Source: Bacteroidales bacterium (lineage in GTDB: Bacteria > Bacteroidota > Bacteroidia > Bacteroidales > VadinHA17). From it: 53,735 bases of DNA. The stretch covers positions 1 to 53,735 of the forward strand of contig JAFGLJ010000052.1 in NCBI GenBank assembly GCA_016928075.1. Direction: 5' to 3'. The notes under the pieces are model-generated. The model ran no database searches. It had not been told where the DNA came from and was given only the letters and a program-made list of their open reading frames with translations. Positions 1 through 8,711 of this stretch are shown here, piece after piece (position 1 is the first letter of the stretch; every line of letters starts with the position of its first letter). The translations under genes were made by a program, and so were the position numbers.

Positions 1-87
1 CCTTTGAAGGGGGTTGGGGGGATGTGATCCCCCTTTGAAGGGGGTTGGGGGGATGTGATCCCCCTTTGAAGGGGGTTGGGGGGATGT
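1..87. repeat. Left array of 31-bp C/G-tract repeats
   Basis: Three near-identical direct units with a 31-bp period lie here; the first is cut by the window edge, and the others start at about 29 and 60. Each unit has a C5 tract, TTTGAA, a G5 tract, TT, a G6 tract and then ATGTGAT. The core CCCCCTTTGAAGGGGG is almost self-complementary, so each unit can form a hairpin, and the C tract can pair with either G tract. Units abut without spacers, so this is not a CRISPR array. The same unit appears in reverse orientation at 509-600, on the other side of the DUF559 gene. Confidence 0.9.
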
Positions 88-121
88 TAAAATCAAATTA
101 ATAACCCATAAATTAAACACA

Positions 122-508
122 ATGCCTAATAACAACATTATACCCTATAATCCAAAATTAAAGCAGCTTGCTCGTATACTAAGAAAAAACAGCACCCTGG
201 GAGAAGTTTTACTTTGGCTGGAAATAAAAAACAGGTCTCTTGACTACCAATTTCACAGACAGGTACCAATAAGTAATTTCATAGTTGATTTTTACTGCCA
301 TGAACTCAAGCTTGCTATTGAAATTGACGGATCAAGTCATGATCATAAATATGAAGAAGATGAGGCAAGGCAGGGTATACTTGAATCATATGGCATCAGG
401 GTTATCAGATTTGATGAATATGAAGTAAAGAAACAAATTTGGAATGTATTGAGGGTGATTGAGAGGGAAATAAAAGAGATTGAGGATAGTAGGGATGGGA
501 ATGTTTAA
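122..508 (+). CDS. DUF559 / Vsr-like PD-(D/E)XK endonuclease-domain protein
   Basis: A 128-residue protein with the DUF559 layout. It has an N-terminal helical segment with LGEVLLW (E28), then IVDFYC (D56) and LAIEIDGSSH (E67, D69, H73), which match the acidic residues of the PD-(D/E)XK/very-short-patch-repair-like nuclease fold, followed by GIRVIRFDEYEV near the C-terminus. The family is widespread; its biological role is not established, and nuclease activity is inferred from the fold. The gene sits alone between two arrays of the same 31-bp repeat in opposite orientation. Its TAA (506-508) ends one base before the right array. No clear promoter is seen in the 34 bp between the left array and the ATG. 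The length is normal and the frame intact. Confidence 0.85.
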   Translation: MPNNNIIPYNPKLKQLARILRKNSTLGEVLLWLEIKNRSLDYQFHRQVPISNFIVDFYCHELKLAIEIDGSSHDHKYEEDEARQGILESYGIRVIRFDEYEVKKQIWNVLRVIEREIKEIEDSRDGNV

Positions 509-600
509 CATCCCCCTGACCCCCTTCAAAGGGGGATCACATCCCCCTGACCCCCTTCAAAGGGGGATCCGGGTTACTGCCCCCTTCAAAGGGCGATCCC
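509..600. repeat. Right array of the 31-bp repeat, inverted relative to the left array
   Basis: Two well-conserved units (from about 509 and 540) and one diverged unit (about 570-600) carry the core CCCCCTTCAAAGGGGG, the reverse complement of the core at 1-87. The spacing is again 31 bp. The third unit has GGGCGAT in place of GGGGGAT and a changed linker. The array overlaps the 3' end of folK on the other strand, and the folK stop codon lies in the middle unit. Confidence 0.88.
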
Positions 601-1054
601 CGCACTCTTCCATCAATTCTTTAATGGTTTTGTTCAATACCGGGTGTATAAAACCAGGTGCTATATCAGCCATAGGCTGCAGAACAAATATACGTTTATG
701 AAGTAATGGATGGGGAATTATCAATGGCTTACTGCTAATTATCTCATTTCCGTAAAAGAGAATATCAATATCAATGATCCTGTCAGAGTAGCCTTTCATC
801 GACCTTAGCCTACCCATTATATTCTCAATTTCCTGTGCAAGGTCAAGCAAATCAAACGCATCAACTTTCGTTTTAGTGGCAATCACCTGGTTATAGAAAT
901 CATGATCGCTTTTGAATCCCCATGGTTTGGAAATATAAACGGGGGATACCGATTCAATAATAACAAGCCTCTCAGCCAGCCGGTCTCTTGCACAGGCAAG
1001 ATTTTTAGCCCTGTCTCCAATATTTGTACCCAGCCCCAGATAAGCAGTAACCAT
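557..1054 (-). CDS. folK: 2-amino-4-hydroxy-6-hydroxymethyldihydropteridine pyrophosphokinase
   Basis: A 165-residue HPPK, which transfers pyrophosphate from ATP to 6-hydroxymethyl-7,8-dihydropterin in folate biosynthesis. It begins with YLGLGTNIGDR and carries the family signature YSDRIIDIDILFYG and the conserved IPHPLLHKRIFVLQP. The catalytic body is complete by about residue 150. The last 13-14 residues (GDRPLKGAVTRIPL) and the TGA at 559-557 are encoded by the 31-bp repeat array, so the native C-terminus appears to have been replaced or extended by repeat sequence. The gene is transcribed divergently from sppA, with 118 bp between the two starts. Confidence 0.92.
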   Translation of the reverse strand: MVTAYLGLGTNIGDRAKNLACARDRLAERLVIIESVSPVYISKPWGFKSDHDFYNQVIATKTKVDAFDLLDLAQEIENIMGRLRSMKGYSDRIIDIDILFYGNEIISSKPLIIPHPLLHKRIFVLQPMADIAPGFIHPVLNKTIKELMEECGDRPLKGAVTRIPL

Positions 1055-1172
1055 TGCTTGAATTTGTTTTCTTCAACTTCAAAATTATTAAATCATTCAA
1101 AAAACTAAAATCCTTTCTACTTGTTTTTTATATATTTAAGGTCTTAAAATAAAGCTGTAAAAACATACTATT

Positions 1173-2939
1173 ATGAAAAATTTTCTGAAATACACTTTAG
1201 CTACAATTACCGGCATTATCATCGCTGGTTTACTTTTCTTCTTCATCAGTCTGGCCAGTTTCAGCCTGATGATTGCCTCAGCGGAGAAACCGGTTACCAT
1301 AAGCTCCAATTCAGTGCTTGTACTGAATACCGGATTAACCATACCTGAGCGAGGTACTAATGATCCCTGGAGCAGTTTTGATCCCATTGATTTCACTTTT
1401 AAACCAGCACCGGGAATAAATGACATAATATCAAACCTTGAAAAAGCTGCTGATGACGAAAAAATTAAAGGGGTTCTCATCGAAAATGGCCTGATGATCA
1501 ACGGTTGGGGTAAAGCAGAGGAAATCCGTAATGCCCTTCTCAAGTTTAAAGAATCAGGCAAGTTCATTATTTCTTATACAGACTATTTATTAAGCCAGGA
1601 ATCTTACTATATCTCAAGTGTTGCAGATAAGATATATGTTAATCCCAATGGCATGATGGAATTCAAGGGACTGGTTTCTGAAATAATATTTTACAAAAAT
1701 GCCCTTGAAAAACTCGGTGTAAACGTACAGGTAATAAGGCACGGTAAATACAAAGGAGCAGTTGAAAAATATATGCTTGATGGCCTCAGTGAAGCTAACC
1801 GCGAACAAATTACAGATTATTTATCCGGCATATGGGATCATGTGCTGAGCCAGATTTCAGCATCTCGTAATATCAGTGCTGATAAACTTAACCAGATAGC
1901 TGATGATCTTATCGCACTTGATATTAACAAAGCGGTCGAGGAAGGGCTTATAGATGGGTTGAAGTACAAAGATGAGCTTATTGAAGAACTGCAGACCCTC
2001 ACCGGCACTGAAGAAGATAAAACGCCTGAAAAGGTTAGTATGGCCAAATACAGGAAGGTGGGGACTCAAAAGAAAGAAAAAGCTGAGTCATCCATTGCCG
2101 TTATTTACGCTGAAGGAACAATAAATATGGGGAAAGGTGGTCCCGGTATTATCGGAGGGGATGGGTTTACAACCATGCTGAGGAAGATCAGGGAGAGCAA
2201 AGATTATGATGCCGTGGTACTCAGAATCAGTTCGCCCGGTGGAAATGCAATGGCCTCAGACAATATGTGGAGGGAAATTCAACTGACCGCAGATTCAATA
2301 CCGGTAGTTGTTTCGATGAGTAACTTTGCCGCTTCAGGAGGATATTATATATCTGTGCCGGCAACAAAGATTTTCGCTCATCCAACAACACTTACGGGCT
2401 CCATTGGGGTCTTTGGACTGTATCCCGAAGCAAGTGAACTTATGGAAAACAAACTGGGAATTACTACAGACGTGGTAAAAACAAATGAAAATTCAGATAT
2501 ACTTTCACTGTTCAGGGGCATGAACAGCCTGGAACAAATGCTTTACCAGCAGCATATTGATAAAACTTACGATAAATTTGTCAGCCGTGTATCAGGCGGG
2601 CGGGGTATTGAAAAAAGAAGGGTTGATGAGTTAGGAGAAGGCCATGTTTATTGTGGTAAGGATGCCCTGGAATTAAATCTCGTGGATTATATCGGTGGCC
2701 TGCCCGAAGCAATTGAGGAAGCAGCCAGGCTTGCCTCCGTGGAGGAATATGAAATAAAGGAATATCCTGAACTCGAGGATCCTTATACTAAACTTTTGAA
2801 AAGCCTCTCCGGTGATATTAAATCGAGGCTTATTAAAAAAGAACTCGGAGAGATGGCAAAGTATTACGATGATATCAATGAGTTAAGATCACTTACCGGG
2901 ATACAGGCCAGATTGCCATATTTCATCGAAATCAGGTAA
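1173..2939 (+). CDS. sppA: Signal peptide peptidase SppA, 67K type
   Basis: A 588-residue membrane-anchored serine peptidase that degrades cleaved signal peptides. An N-terminal membrane segment (about residues 8-35) is followed by two tandem ClpP-like domains, as in the long SppA form. The Ser-Lys dyad is visible: K194 in GKYKGAVE of the first domain and S388 in AASGGYYIS of the second. The ATG at 1173 places the transmembrane segment directly at the N-terminus. The stop codon overlaps the lpxK start by one base (TAATG), so sppA is the first gene of a four-gene unit that continues with lpxK, a purine nucleoside phosphorylase and an MFS transporter. Confidence 0.95.
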   Translation: MKNFLKYTLATITGIIIAGLLFFFISLASFSLMIASAEKPVTISSNSVLVLNTGLTIPERGTNDPWSSFDPIDFTFKPAPGINDIISNLEKAADDEKIKGVLIENGLMINGWGKAEEIRNALLKFKESGKFIISYTDYLLSQESYYISSVADKIYVNPNGMMEFKGLVSEIIFYKNALEKLGVNVQVIRHGKYKGAVEKYMLDGLSEANREQITDYLSGIWDHVLSQISASRNISADKLNQIADDLIALDINKAVEEGLIDGLKYKDELIEELQTLTGTEEDKTPEKVSMAKYRKVGTQKKEKAESSIAVIYAEGTINMGKGGPGIIGGDGFTTMLRKIRESKDYDAVVLRISSPGGNAMASDNMWREIQLTADSIPVVVSMSNFAASGGYYISVPATKIFAHPTTLTGSIGVFGLYPEASELMENKLGITTDVVKTNENSDILSLFRGMNSLEQMLYQQHIDKTYDKFVSRVSGGRGIEKRRVDELGEGHVYCGKDALELNLVDYIGGLPEAIEEAARLASVEEYEIKEYPELEDPYTKLLKSLSGDIKSRLIKKELGEMAKYYDDINELRSLTGIQARLPYFIEIR

Positions 2940-4033
2940 TGAACAGGAAACTGCAAAAAATATTGCTTTTTCCACTGGCTCTTATTTATGGTCTTGTAAT
3001 AAGGATACGTAACTTCCTTTTCGATACAGGTATACTGAAGTCAACACGCTTTGATTTGCCTTTGATAACAGTTGGCAATCTGACGGTTGGCGGAACAGGT
3101 AAAACCCCACATATTGAATATCTTGTCAGCCTGCTAAAGGATAAGTACGATACTACTGTATTAAGCAGGGGATATAAAAGAAAAACAAGGAGTTTTCTGT
3201 TCGTTGAGACCAGTGCTGATGTCAGTACCTCAGGTGATGAACCATTGCAGATCAAACTCAAACATCCTGATATTACAGTTGCCGTCGACAGGAACAGGGT
3301 ACACGGGGTAAATGAAATACTTACTGCCGAACCTGAAACAGATATTATCCTGCTCGACGATGCATTTCAGCACAGGTATATCAAGGCCGGTCTCAGTATT
3401 CTCCTTATTGATTATAACCGGCTTATTTTCAATGACCACCTTCTCCCGGCGGGCAGGTTGCGGGAACACCGAAGTTCAGTAAAAAGGGCTGATATTGTTC
3501 TTATTACAAAAACACCCGGTGACCTTGCACATGATATGATGAAACATATCTCCAGGAAGATCCCTCTGAATACTTCACAGCGCCTTTATTACACAGGCCT
3601 GTCGTATGATCAGCCTTTTAGCATTTTTTATCCGGGAAAGCCAGGTATAACCATGAACCGGGTACGCGATGATATGGGAAACGTTCTTCTGGTAACAGGA
3701 ATAGCTGAACCGGCACCTTTGTTAAGCTATCTTCATGAATATGATCTTCAGGTAACACACCTTAAATATCCTGATCATCATCATTACAATGAAATGGACC
3801 TGAGGAAAATAAAAGATAAATACCTTGGCCTGCCCGACGGGAAGAGATGTCTGATAACAACAGAAAAAGACGCAATAAGGCTCAGGGAAAGACTGAATGA
3901 AAAAGACTTTCCCGAGGACAGGCTTTTTTATCTGGGGATAAATGTTGTTTTCCTGAACAATTATGCCGCTGAATTCAATAAACTAATTTTAGACTATGTT
4001 AGAGAAAATAGAAGAAACAGCAACGTTTCTTAA
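2939..4033 (+). CDS. lpxK: Tetraacyldisaccharide 4'-kinase (lipid A biosynthesis)
   Basis: A 364-residue LpxK, which phosphorylates the 4' position of the lipid A disaccharide at the inner membrane. It has an N-terminal membrane-associated helix (KILLFPLALIYGLVIRIRN) and an unusual Walker A loop, GNLTVGGTGKTP, at residues 46-57. It also has LSRGYKRKT, DDAFQHRYI (with the acidic pair used by the family) and LLPAGRLREHRSSVKRADI. The length is typical. The start overlaps the sppA stop by 1 bp and the 3' end overlaps the next gene by 38 bp, indicating translational coupling. A lipid A enzyme agrees with a Gram-negative Bacteroidota cell. Confidence 0.95.
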   Translation: MNRKLQKILLFPLALIYGLVIRIRNFLFDTGILKSTRFDLPLITVGNLTVGGTGKTPHIEYLVSLLKDKYDTTVLSRGYKRKTRSFLFVETSADVSTSGDEPLQIKLKHPDITVAVDRNRVHGVNEILTAEPETDIILLDDAFQHRYIKAGLSILLIDYNRLIFNDHLLPAGRLREHRSSVKRADIVLITKTPGDLAHDMMKHISRKIPLNTSQRLYYTGLSYDQPFSIFYPGKPGITMNRVRDDMGNVLLVTGIAEPAPLLSYLHEYDLQVTHLKYPDHHHYNEMDLRKIKDKYLGLPDGKRCLITTEKDAIRLRERLNEKDFPEDRLFYLGINVVFLNNYAAEFNKLILDYVRENRRNSNVS

Positions 4034-4805
4034 ATCAAAAGGTTTTACTGCACCCGACGCAGGGATAGTGCTTGGAACCGGGCTCGGCGGACTGGTATCC
4101 AAAATGAATATAATACATGAAATCGATTATTCGCTGATACCGAATTTCCCTGTATCGACAGTAGAAGGCCATGAGGGAAAATTAATTTATGGTGATTTTG
4201 GCAATAAGAAGATAGTTGCCATGAAAGGTCGTTTCCATTTTTATGAAGGATATCCCATCGAGCAGGTTGTATTTCCTGTAAGGGTTTTGAAATACCTGGG
4301 CATAAAATACCTGTTTCTATCAAATGCAGCCGGGGGAATAAATCCCGACTTCAGGGTTGGAGATATTATGATTATCTCAGATCATATTAATTTCTTACCA
4401 AATCCTTTAATAGGACCAAATAATAATATGATTGGCCCACGCTTCACGGATATGAGTGAGGCATACGACAGAGGCATAATTGCAAAAGCAGAGGAAGTTT
4501 CGCAGGAGTTGAAAATTGATATAAAGAAAGGTATATATCTTGCCACCACAGGACCGACGTTTGAAACCCCTGCAGAATACAAGCATTTCAGGTTGATAGG
4601 TGCAGATGCTGTGGGCATGTCCACCGTGCCCGAAGTTATTATTGCCAGGCATATGGGTATCCCCTGCTTTGCGGTCAGCATAATAAGCGACCTTGGTGTT
4701 GAAGGAAAGATACATTACATTACCCACGAAATGGTGACACAGGCTGCAGCTGCAACAGAATCTAAAATGACTTCCATAATGACACGTTTAATAGATAAAA
4801 TCTGA
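3996..4805 (+). CDS. punA: Purine nucleoside phosphorylase (trimeric PNP/MTAP family)
   Basis: A 269-residue protein of the trimeric purine nucleoside phosphorylase class, which splits inosine/guanosine-type nucleosides with phosphate. Visible motifs are GIVLGTGLGGL (phosphate loop), KGRFHFYEGYP, SNAAGGIN, LATTGPTFETPAEY and GADAVGMSTVPEVIIARHMG, all typical of the class. The length is standard. The chosen ATG at 3996 lies inside lpxK in another frame; its product begins exactly where family members do, so the 38-bp overlap is real and not a frameshift. Exact purine preference cannot be read from the sequence. Confidence 0.92.
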   Translation: MLEKIEETATFLKSKGFTAPDAGIVLGTGLGGLVSKMNIIHEIDYSLIPNFPVSTVEGHEGKLIYGDFGNKKIVAMKGRFHFYEGYPIEQVVFPVRVLKYLGIKYLFLSNAAGGINPDFRVGDIMIISDHINFLPNPLIGPNNNMIGPRFTDMSEAYDRGIIAKAEEVSQELKIDIKKGIYLATTGPTFETPAEYKHFRLIGADAVGMSTVPEVIIARHMGIPCFAVSIISDLGVEGKIHYITHEMVTQAAAATESKMTSIMTRLIDKI

Positions 4806-4813
4806 ATCGTGTG

Positions 4814-6001
4814 ATGCAAAAGGAAGACAAGGTCAGGATAAACGGATTTCAAACAGGAAATGTCATACTTATTTCACTGGCCCATCTTACTCATGATATA
4901 TATACATCATTCCTTGCGCCTTTATTGCCGCTCTTAATTGAGAAATTAAATATCTCACTGTTCCTTTCCGGTATTTTAAGTGTTGTTCAGCGTATACCAT
5001 CACTGTTTAATCCACTGATAGGTATTATGGCTGAAAAACTTAAAGTCAGGTATTTTGTAATATCCGCACCTGCAGTTACCACTATTGCCATGGGATTAAT
5101 AGGAGTGGCACCTTTATATATAATACTGGTTATATTACTATTTGTAAGCGGAATAAGTTCAACGCTTTTCCATGTTCCCGCCCCTGTAATGGTAAAAAAA
5201 ATCTCAGGAGAAAGAACAGGAATGGGCATGAGCTTTTTCATGCTGGGTGGCGAGCTTGCCCGCACCCTTGGGCCACTTATTGTGGTGGCAGCAGTTGAAC
5301 AGTGGGGATTGGATGGTACACTGAGGCTTATTCCTTTCGGTATTCTGGCATCATTTGTTCTATGGATTAAGTTAAGGAAGATATCCATCAGTGAGGAGAT
5401 AAGAACAGAGAGTCCGAATTACCCTGCCATCTTCAGGCGTTTTCTGCCTGTCTTTCTCACCCTTGCAGGCATAACGTTTTTCAGTGGAGCTATGAAGGCT
5501 TCCCTCACACTGTATCTTCCTGTATATCTTACAGGTAAAGGGATGGAGCTTTGGGGTGCTGGAATATCCCTTTCTATATTGCAGCTTGCAGGGGCTGCAG
5601 GAACATTTCTTTCAGGCTCCATATCTGACAGGATAGGAAGAAGGTCCACCTTGCTTATTGTTACTGTATTATCACCGATATTTATGCTTCTTTTTATCAG
5701 CTCATCAGGGATATTCAGTGTAATTTTACTGATCCTCATGGGAATTTCCCTGGTAGCTCCCCAGTCTGTCAACCTGGCCGTGATACATGATCTTAACACG
5801 AAACATCTACCATTTGTGAATGGTGTATATATGATGATAAATTTCTTTATTAACTCTATTATGACTCTGGGTGTTGGAGCCCTGTCTGACCTGATAGGAA
5901 TGAATAAAACATACTTAATAGCGGGCTTACTGGCATTCCCGTCAATCATTTTTGCCCATATGATCCCGGAAAAAGAAAACAATAATATTGAACATCAATA
6001 A
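4814..6001 (+). CDS. MFS transporter, fosmidomycin-resistance (Fsr)-like
   Basis: A protein of about 395 residues with about 12 hydrophobic segments. The N-terminus (AHLTHDIYTSFLAPLLPLL) is characteristic of the Fsr branch of the major facilitator superfamily. A mid-protein loop carries the MFS-type GSISDRIGRRS. Family members have been linked to fosmidomycin and other drug efflux; the substrate here is unknown. The reading frame opens with GTG (4811) directly followed by ATG (4814), and the ATG is taken as the start. It follows the phosphorylase gene by a few bases and closes the sppA operon. Its 3' end overlaps the convergent lamin-tail gene by 7 bp. Confidence 0.85.
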   Translation: MQKEDKVRINGFQTGNVILISLAHLTHDIYTSFLAPLLPLLIEKLNISLFLSGILSVVQRIPSLFNPLIGIMAEKLKVRYFVISAPAVTTIAMGLIGVAPLYIILVILLFVSGISSTLFHVPAPVMVKKISGERTGMGMSFFMLGGELARTLGPLIVVAAVEQWGLDGTLRLIPFGILASFVLWIKLRKISISEEIRTESPNYPAIFRRFLPVFLTLAGITFFSGAMKASLTLYLPVYLTGKGMELWGAGISLSILQLAGAAGTFLSGSISDRIGRRSTLLIVTVLSPIFMLLFISSSGIFSVILLILMGISLVAPQSVNLAVIHDLNTKHLPFVNGVYMMINFFINSIMTLGVGALSDLIGMNKTYLIAGLLAFPSIIFAHMIPEKENNNIEHQ

Positions 6002-8619
6002 TATACAACGGCACATACTCCCTTTAGTACTTCGGGTTGCCGGCCTGGTGATATTATTTTTGAACATATTATGTATATACCTTCCCTAACGGGATAACCC
6101 CAGTTATCGCATCCATCCCATAGTATCATTGAGCTGTGCCCTGATGTCAGGTTTTTAGCGAGGCTGCGGACAGGATATCCCATATCGTTGAATATCTCTA
6201 TCTCCAATATATTATCCTCCCCGGGCAGGCTCAGCCTGATTTCCAGAAAATCTTCCCAGCCATCATTATCAGGACTTATCTTCCTGGATGAAAAGGTCAT
6301 AACTTCATTACTAACAACGTCATCACTTCCATTACCACAGGAATTGACCGTTCCGGGGGTAGCATATCCTGACATTGCTGAGGCAGATCTCCAGTTATTT
6401 TTGTCAGTTCCCGGTTTAGCGGTATCGATACGTTCAAGTGAAACCCCGCCCGTAACCGTAAGAAGGCTGAAATGCATGTCTTCAGAATAAATCATCTTGT
6501 CGATCAATACCAGGCTTCTATTGAATAAAAGCAGGCCGCCACCTTTCTTGGGCATAGCTGGCAGAGTTCCCAGCTCATAGATTCTGTCAGGCTCACAATT
6601 AATGTAATCATTAACAAGGGCCTCTTTATCTGTTGTGATGACAAAATAATCGCCCGGCATCAGGCACCTGTGTTCTTCTGACAACCATACGATTTTCCCG
6701 GTGTCAGAAGTCTCAGAATTATAACTTACGATGAAATGATCTGATAGATCAACTATCTTATCAGACCGGTTAAATAATTCAATAAATTCAGCCCCTCCCG
6801 GCAGCGGATCAAACAATATTTCATTGAAAAGAATATCGTTTTTTTCTGTAATGACAGGAAGCCCAAATCGTTTATCTATTATTATCAGGCTGTTGCCAGC
6901 CTGATCAGTTATATTACCCTCTTCGCTTATCTCGTAAATAGTGCCCACTTCCATACTGTCAACCAACTCAATATTTACACTCTTTATCAATGGATCAGCC
7001 AGGCTAAGCTTCCCTGCCATATTGCCAGTGAATGACCAGCTTCCAGGTTCTGTAACTTTTACATCCATTGTTTCGGAAAATGCCAGGTGAATATCTTTGC
7101 CTGTCACAGGAAAGATATTAATTAGCAAAGGCCTCTCAAGGTCAGGATTAAAACCATTTACTGAATTGATCTTTCCCGGTGTTCCTCCCATCCTGTCATT
7201 GGATTCCGACCAGTTTACCTGTCCTGAAAAAGGATAAGCAGGATCAATAATTTCAAGGGACCATCCCCCGTATTTTTTCAACTGGTTTTTGTACCAATCA
7301 ACATCGTAATCGATACCATGGATAACATTACCTGCAGAACTGAATAAAACTAATCTGTCGCAGCTATTGTCCAGGTAAAATTTGCCTTCAGTGCACAACA
7401 CTTTACCATAGCAGGTAAATGAGCTGATATCACTTTCATTGGCTAAAAGCAAAAGTTCACCCGATTTAATATATCCTCCATTTATAATATAATTATCATC
7501 TCCGATCTGGATTTTGAAACCCTCAATATTAAGATCAAACCGAGAGATATTATACAGCTCAAGGTACTCGTAAGGTGGTAATTGTGCCGGTGGGTCAGGA
7601 TCGATCATTATCTCAGATATAATAATATCGCCCCATTCAGCTATTGCCAGCAGAATACTGTCGATAACTATATCACAACAATTACCTGATAAATCACATA
7701 CATTTCTTATCTCCAGTTCATAATACATTTTATTAGGCAGTGCAGTTTGAAATTCGAGCAGGTACGATCCATCACTGGCCATAACATATTCGGGTACAAT
7801 ATAACCCGGCATCAGGGTACAGCTCTCAGTGGAAGGGTTGTTAGCCAGCGACTCATTGAATTGAAGTGTTAACGTGTGGTTTCCGGAGAAATACGCGGTA
7901 TCAACTCCGGGGGCCTCGTTATCCACTTCAATATATCCTTCAATAATTATATCATCAATCCACAGCTTACGATCCTGCGATGATGAATATTCATACATTA
8001 TTCCTGTCCACCCTGAATAGAATAGATCAGGGTCGGCACCTGTACCAATAAGTACCTGGCTGCCTGTTTCATCAGCAATAAAGACCTCCCAGTTACCTTC
8101 AATTGTTCTTTTAACTGTTAATGAAGCAGCAGAATCGACCCCGATATCATTTTGCCAGTTGAGTGAAGCTGAAACAAGCACCGATGCATCTCCATTTACT
8201 ATTTTCCATAAACTGAGAGTATCATTATATCCACTCAGGTTTACTCCCAGGGCATACCCTGATACTGTCCCTCCTGTTACCATGCCTGAAGGAGGTTCAT
8301 CAGACATGAGAAAGAAAGACCAGTTATTGGATGATGAAGGATTGTAAGAGTGTTTCACCTTGAGCCCCCAGGTAGTTTCACAGGCAGAAGGTTGAAGTCC
8401 ATCTATCATTGTTCCTATCCTGTCACATCCTGACTCGGGATTATCAAATGAATGATGAAGTGAGAAAATACCGCTAATATTATGCAATGAATCGGTTTCC
8501 CACCTGCCTGCAGGGCTCTGAATCCAGTTTTTTGGCAGTCCTGATTCAAAATCCTCTGAAATAACCTGGGCATATACCATGCCCGGTATCATCATAACTA
8601 ATAAAATAATTTTTCTCAT
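5995..8619 (-). CDS. Secreted multidomain protein with two lamin-tail domains and a FlgD/sorting-type C-terminal domain
   Basis: An 874-residue exported protein with a signal peptide (MRKIILLVMMIPGMVYA). Residues of about 20-230 form a beta-rich region rich in Trp and Gly that looks like a carbohydrate-binding or jelly-roll domain. Two lamin-tail domains start near residues 330 (IIISEIMIDPDPP) and 593 (ILFNEILFDPLPGG). The C-terminus from about residue 781 (ISPDNDGWEDFLEI ... WDG.D..G..V..GIYI) resembles the FlgD-Ig/gliding-associated C-terminal domain of many Bacteroidota surface proteins, so type IX secretion is likely but inferred. Lamin-tail domains in bacteria often accompany secreted nucleases or surface proteins; no catalytic motif was seen here. 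It converges with the MFS gene by a 7-bp overlap. Confidence 0.82.
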   Translation of the reverse strand: MRKIILLVMMIPGMVYAQVISEDFESGLPKNWIQSPAGRWETDSLHNISGIFSLHHSFDNPESGCDRIGTMIDGLQPSACETTWGLKVKHSYNPSSSNNWSFFLMSDEPPSGMVTGGTVSGYALGVNLSGYNDTLSLWKIVNGDASVLVSASLNWQNDIGVDSAASLTVKRTIEGNWEVFIADETGSQVLIGTGADPDLFYSGWTGIMYEYSSSQDRKLWIDDIIIEGYIEVDNEAPGVDTAYFSGNHTLTLQFNESLANNPSTESCTLMPGYIVPEYVMASDGSYLLEFQTALPNKMYYELEIRNVCDLSGNCCDIVIDSILLAIAEWGDIIISEIMIDPDPPAQLPPYEYLELYNISRFDLNIEGFKIQIGDDNYIINGGYIKSGELLLLANESDISSFTCYGKVLCTEGKFYLDNSCDRLVLFSSAGNVIHGIDYDVDWYKNQLKKYGGWSLEIIDPAYPFSGQVNWSESNDRMGGTPGKINSVNGFNPDLERPLLINIFPVTGKDIHLAFSETMDVKVTEPGSWSFTGNMAGKLSLADPLIKSVNIELVDSMEVGTIYEISEEGNITDQAGNSLIIIDKRFGLPVITEKNDILFNEILFDPLPGGAEFIELFNRSDKIVDLSDHFIVSYNSETSDTGKIVWLSEEHRCLMPGDYFVITTDKEALVNDYINCEPDRIYELGTLPAMPKKGGGLLLFNRSLVLIDKMIYSEDMHFSLLTVTGGVSLERIDTAKPGTDKNNWRSASAMSGYATPGTVNSCGNGSDDVVSNEVMTFSSRKISPDNDGWEDFLEIRLSLPGEDNILEIEIFNDMGYPVRSLAKNLTSGHSSMILWDGCDNWGYPVREGIYIICSKIISPGRQPEVLKGVCAVVYY

Positions 8620-8711
8620 GCAGCGAATTGATGAAAGTAGCTAAAAAACTATCTTTACAACATTAGTCTTATAAATTTCAATAAATTTTTTCAAAAAACA
8701 AAAAAAAGTAA

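Noticed and set aside
1..87. CRISPR array at the window start
   Set aside because: The 31-bp units are directly joined with no variable spacers, and no cas gene is nearby.
480..701. 73-residue plus-strand protein
   Set aside because: It consists of translated repeat units and antisense folK sequence.
3996..4033. Frameshift joining lpxK and the phosphorylase
   Set aside because: Both proteins are full length with normal ends, so the 38-bp overlap is a natural coupled overlap.
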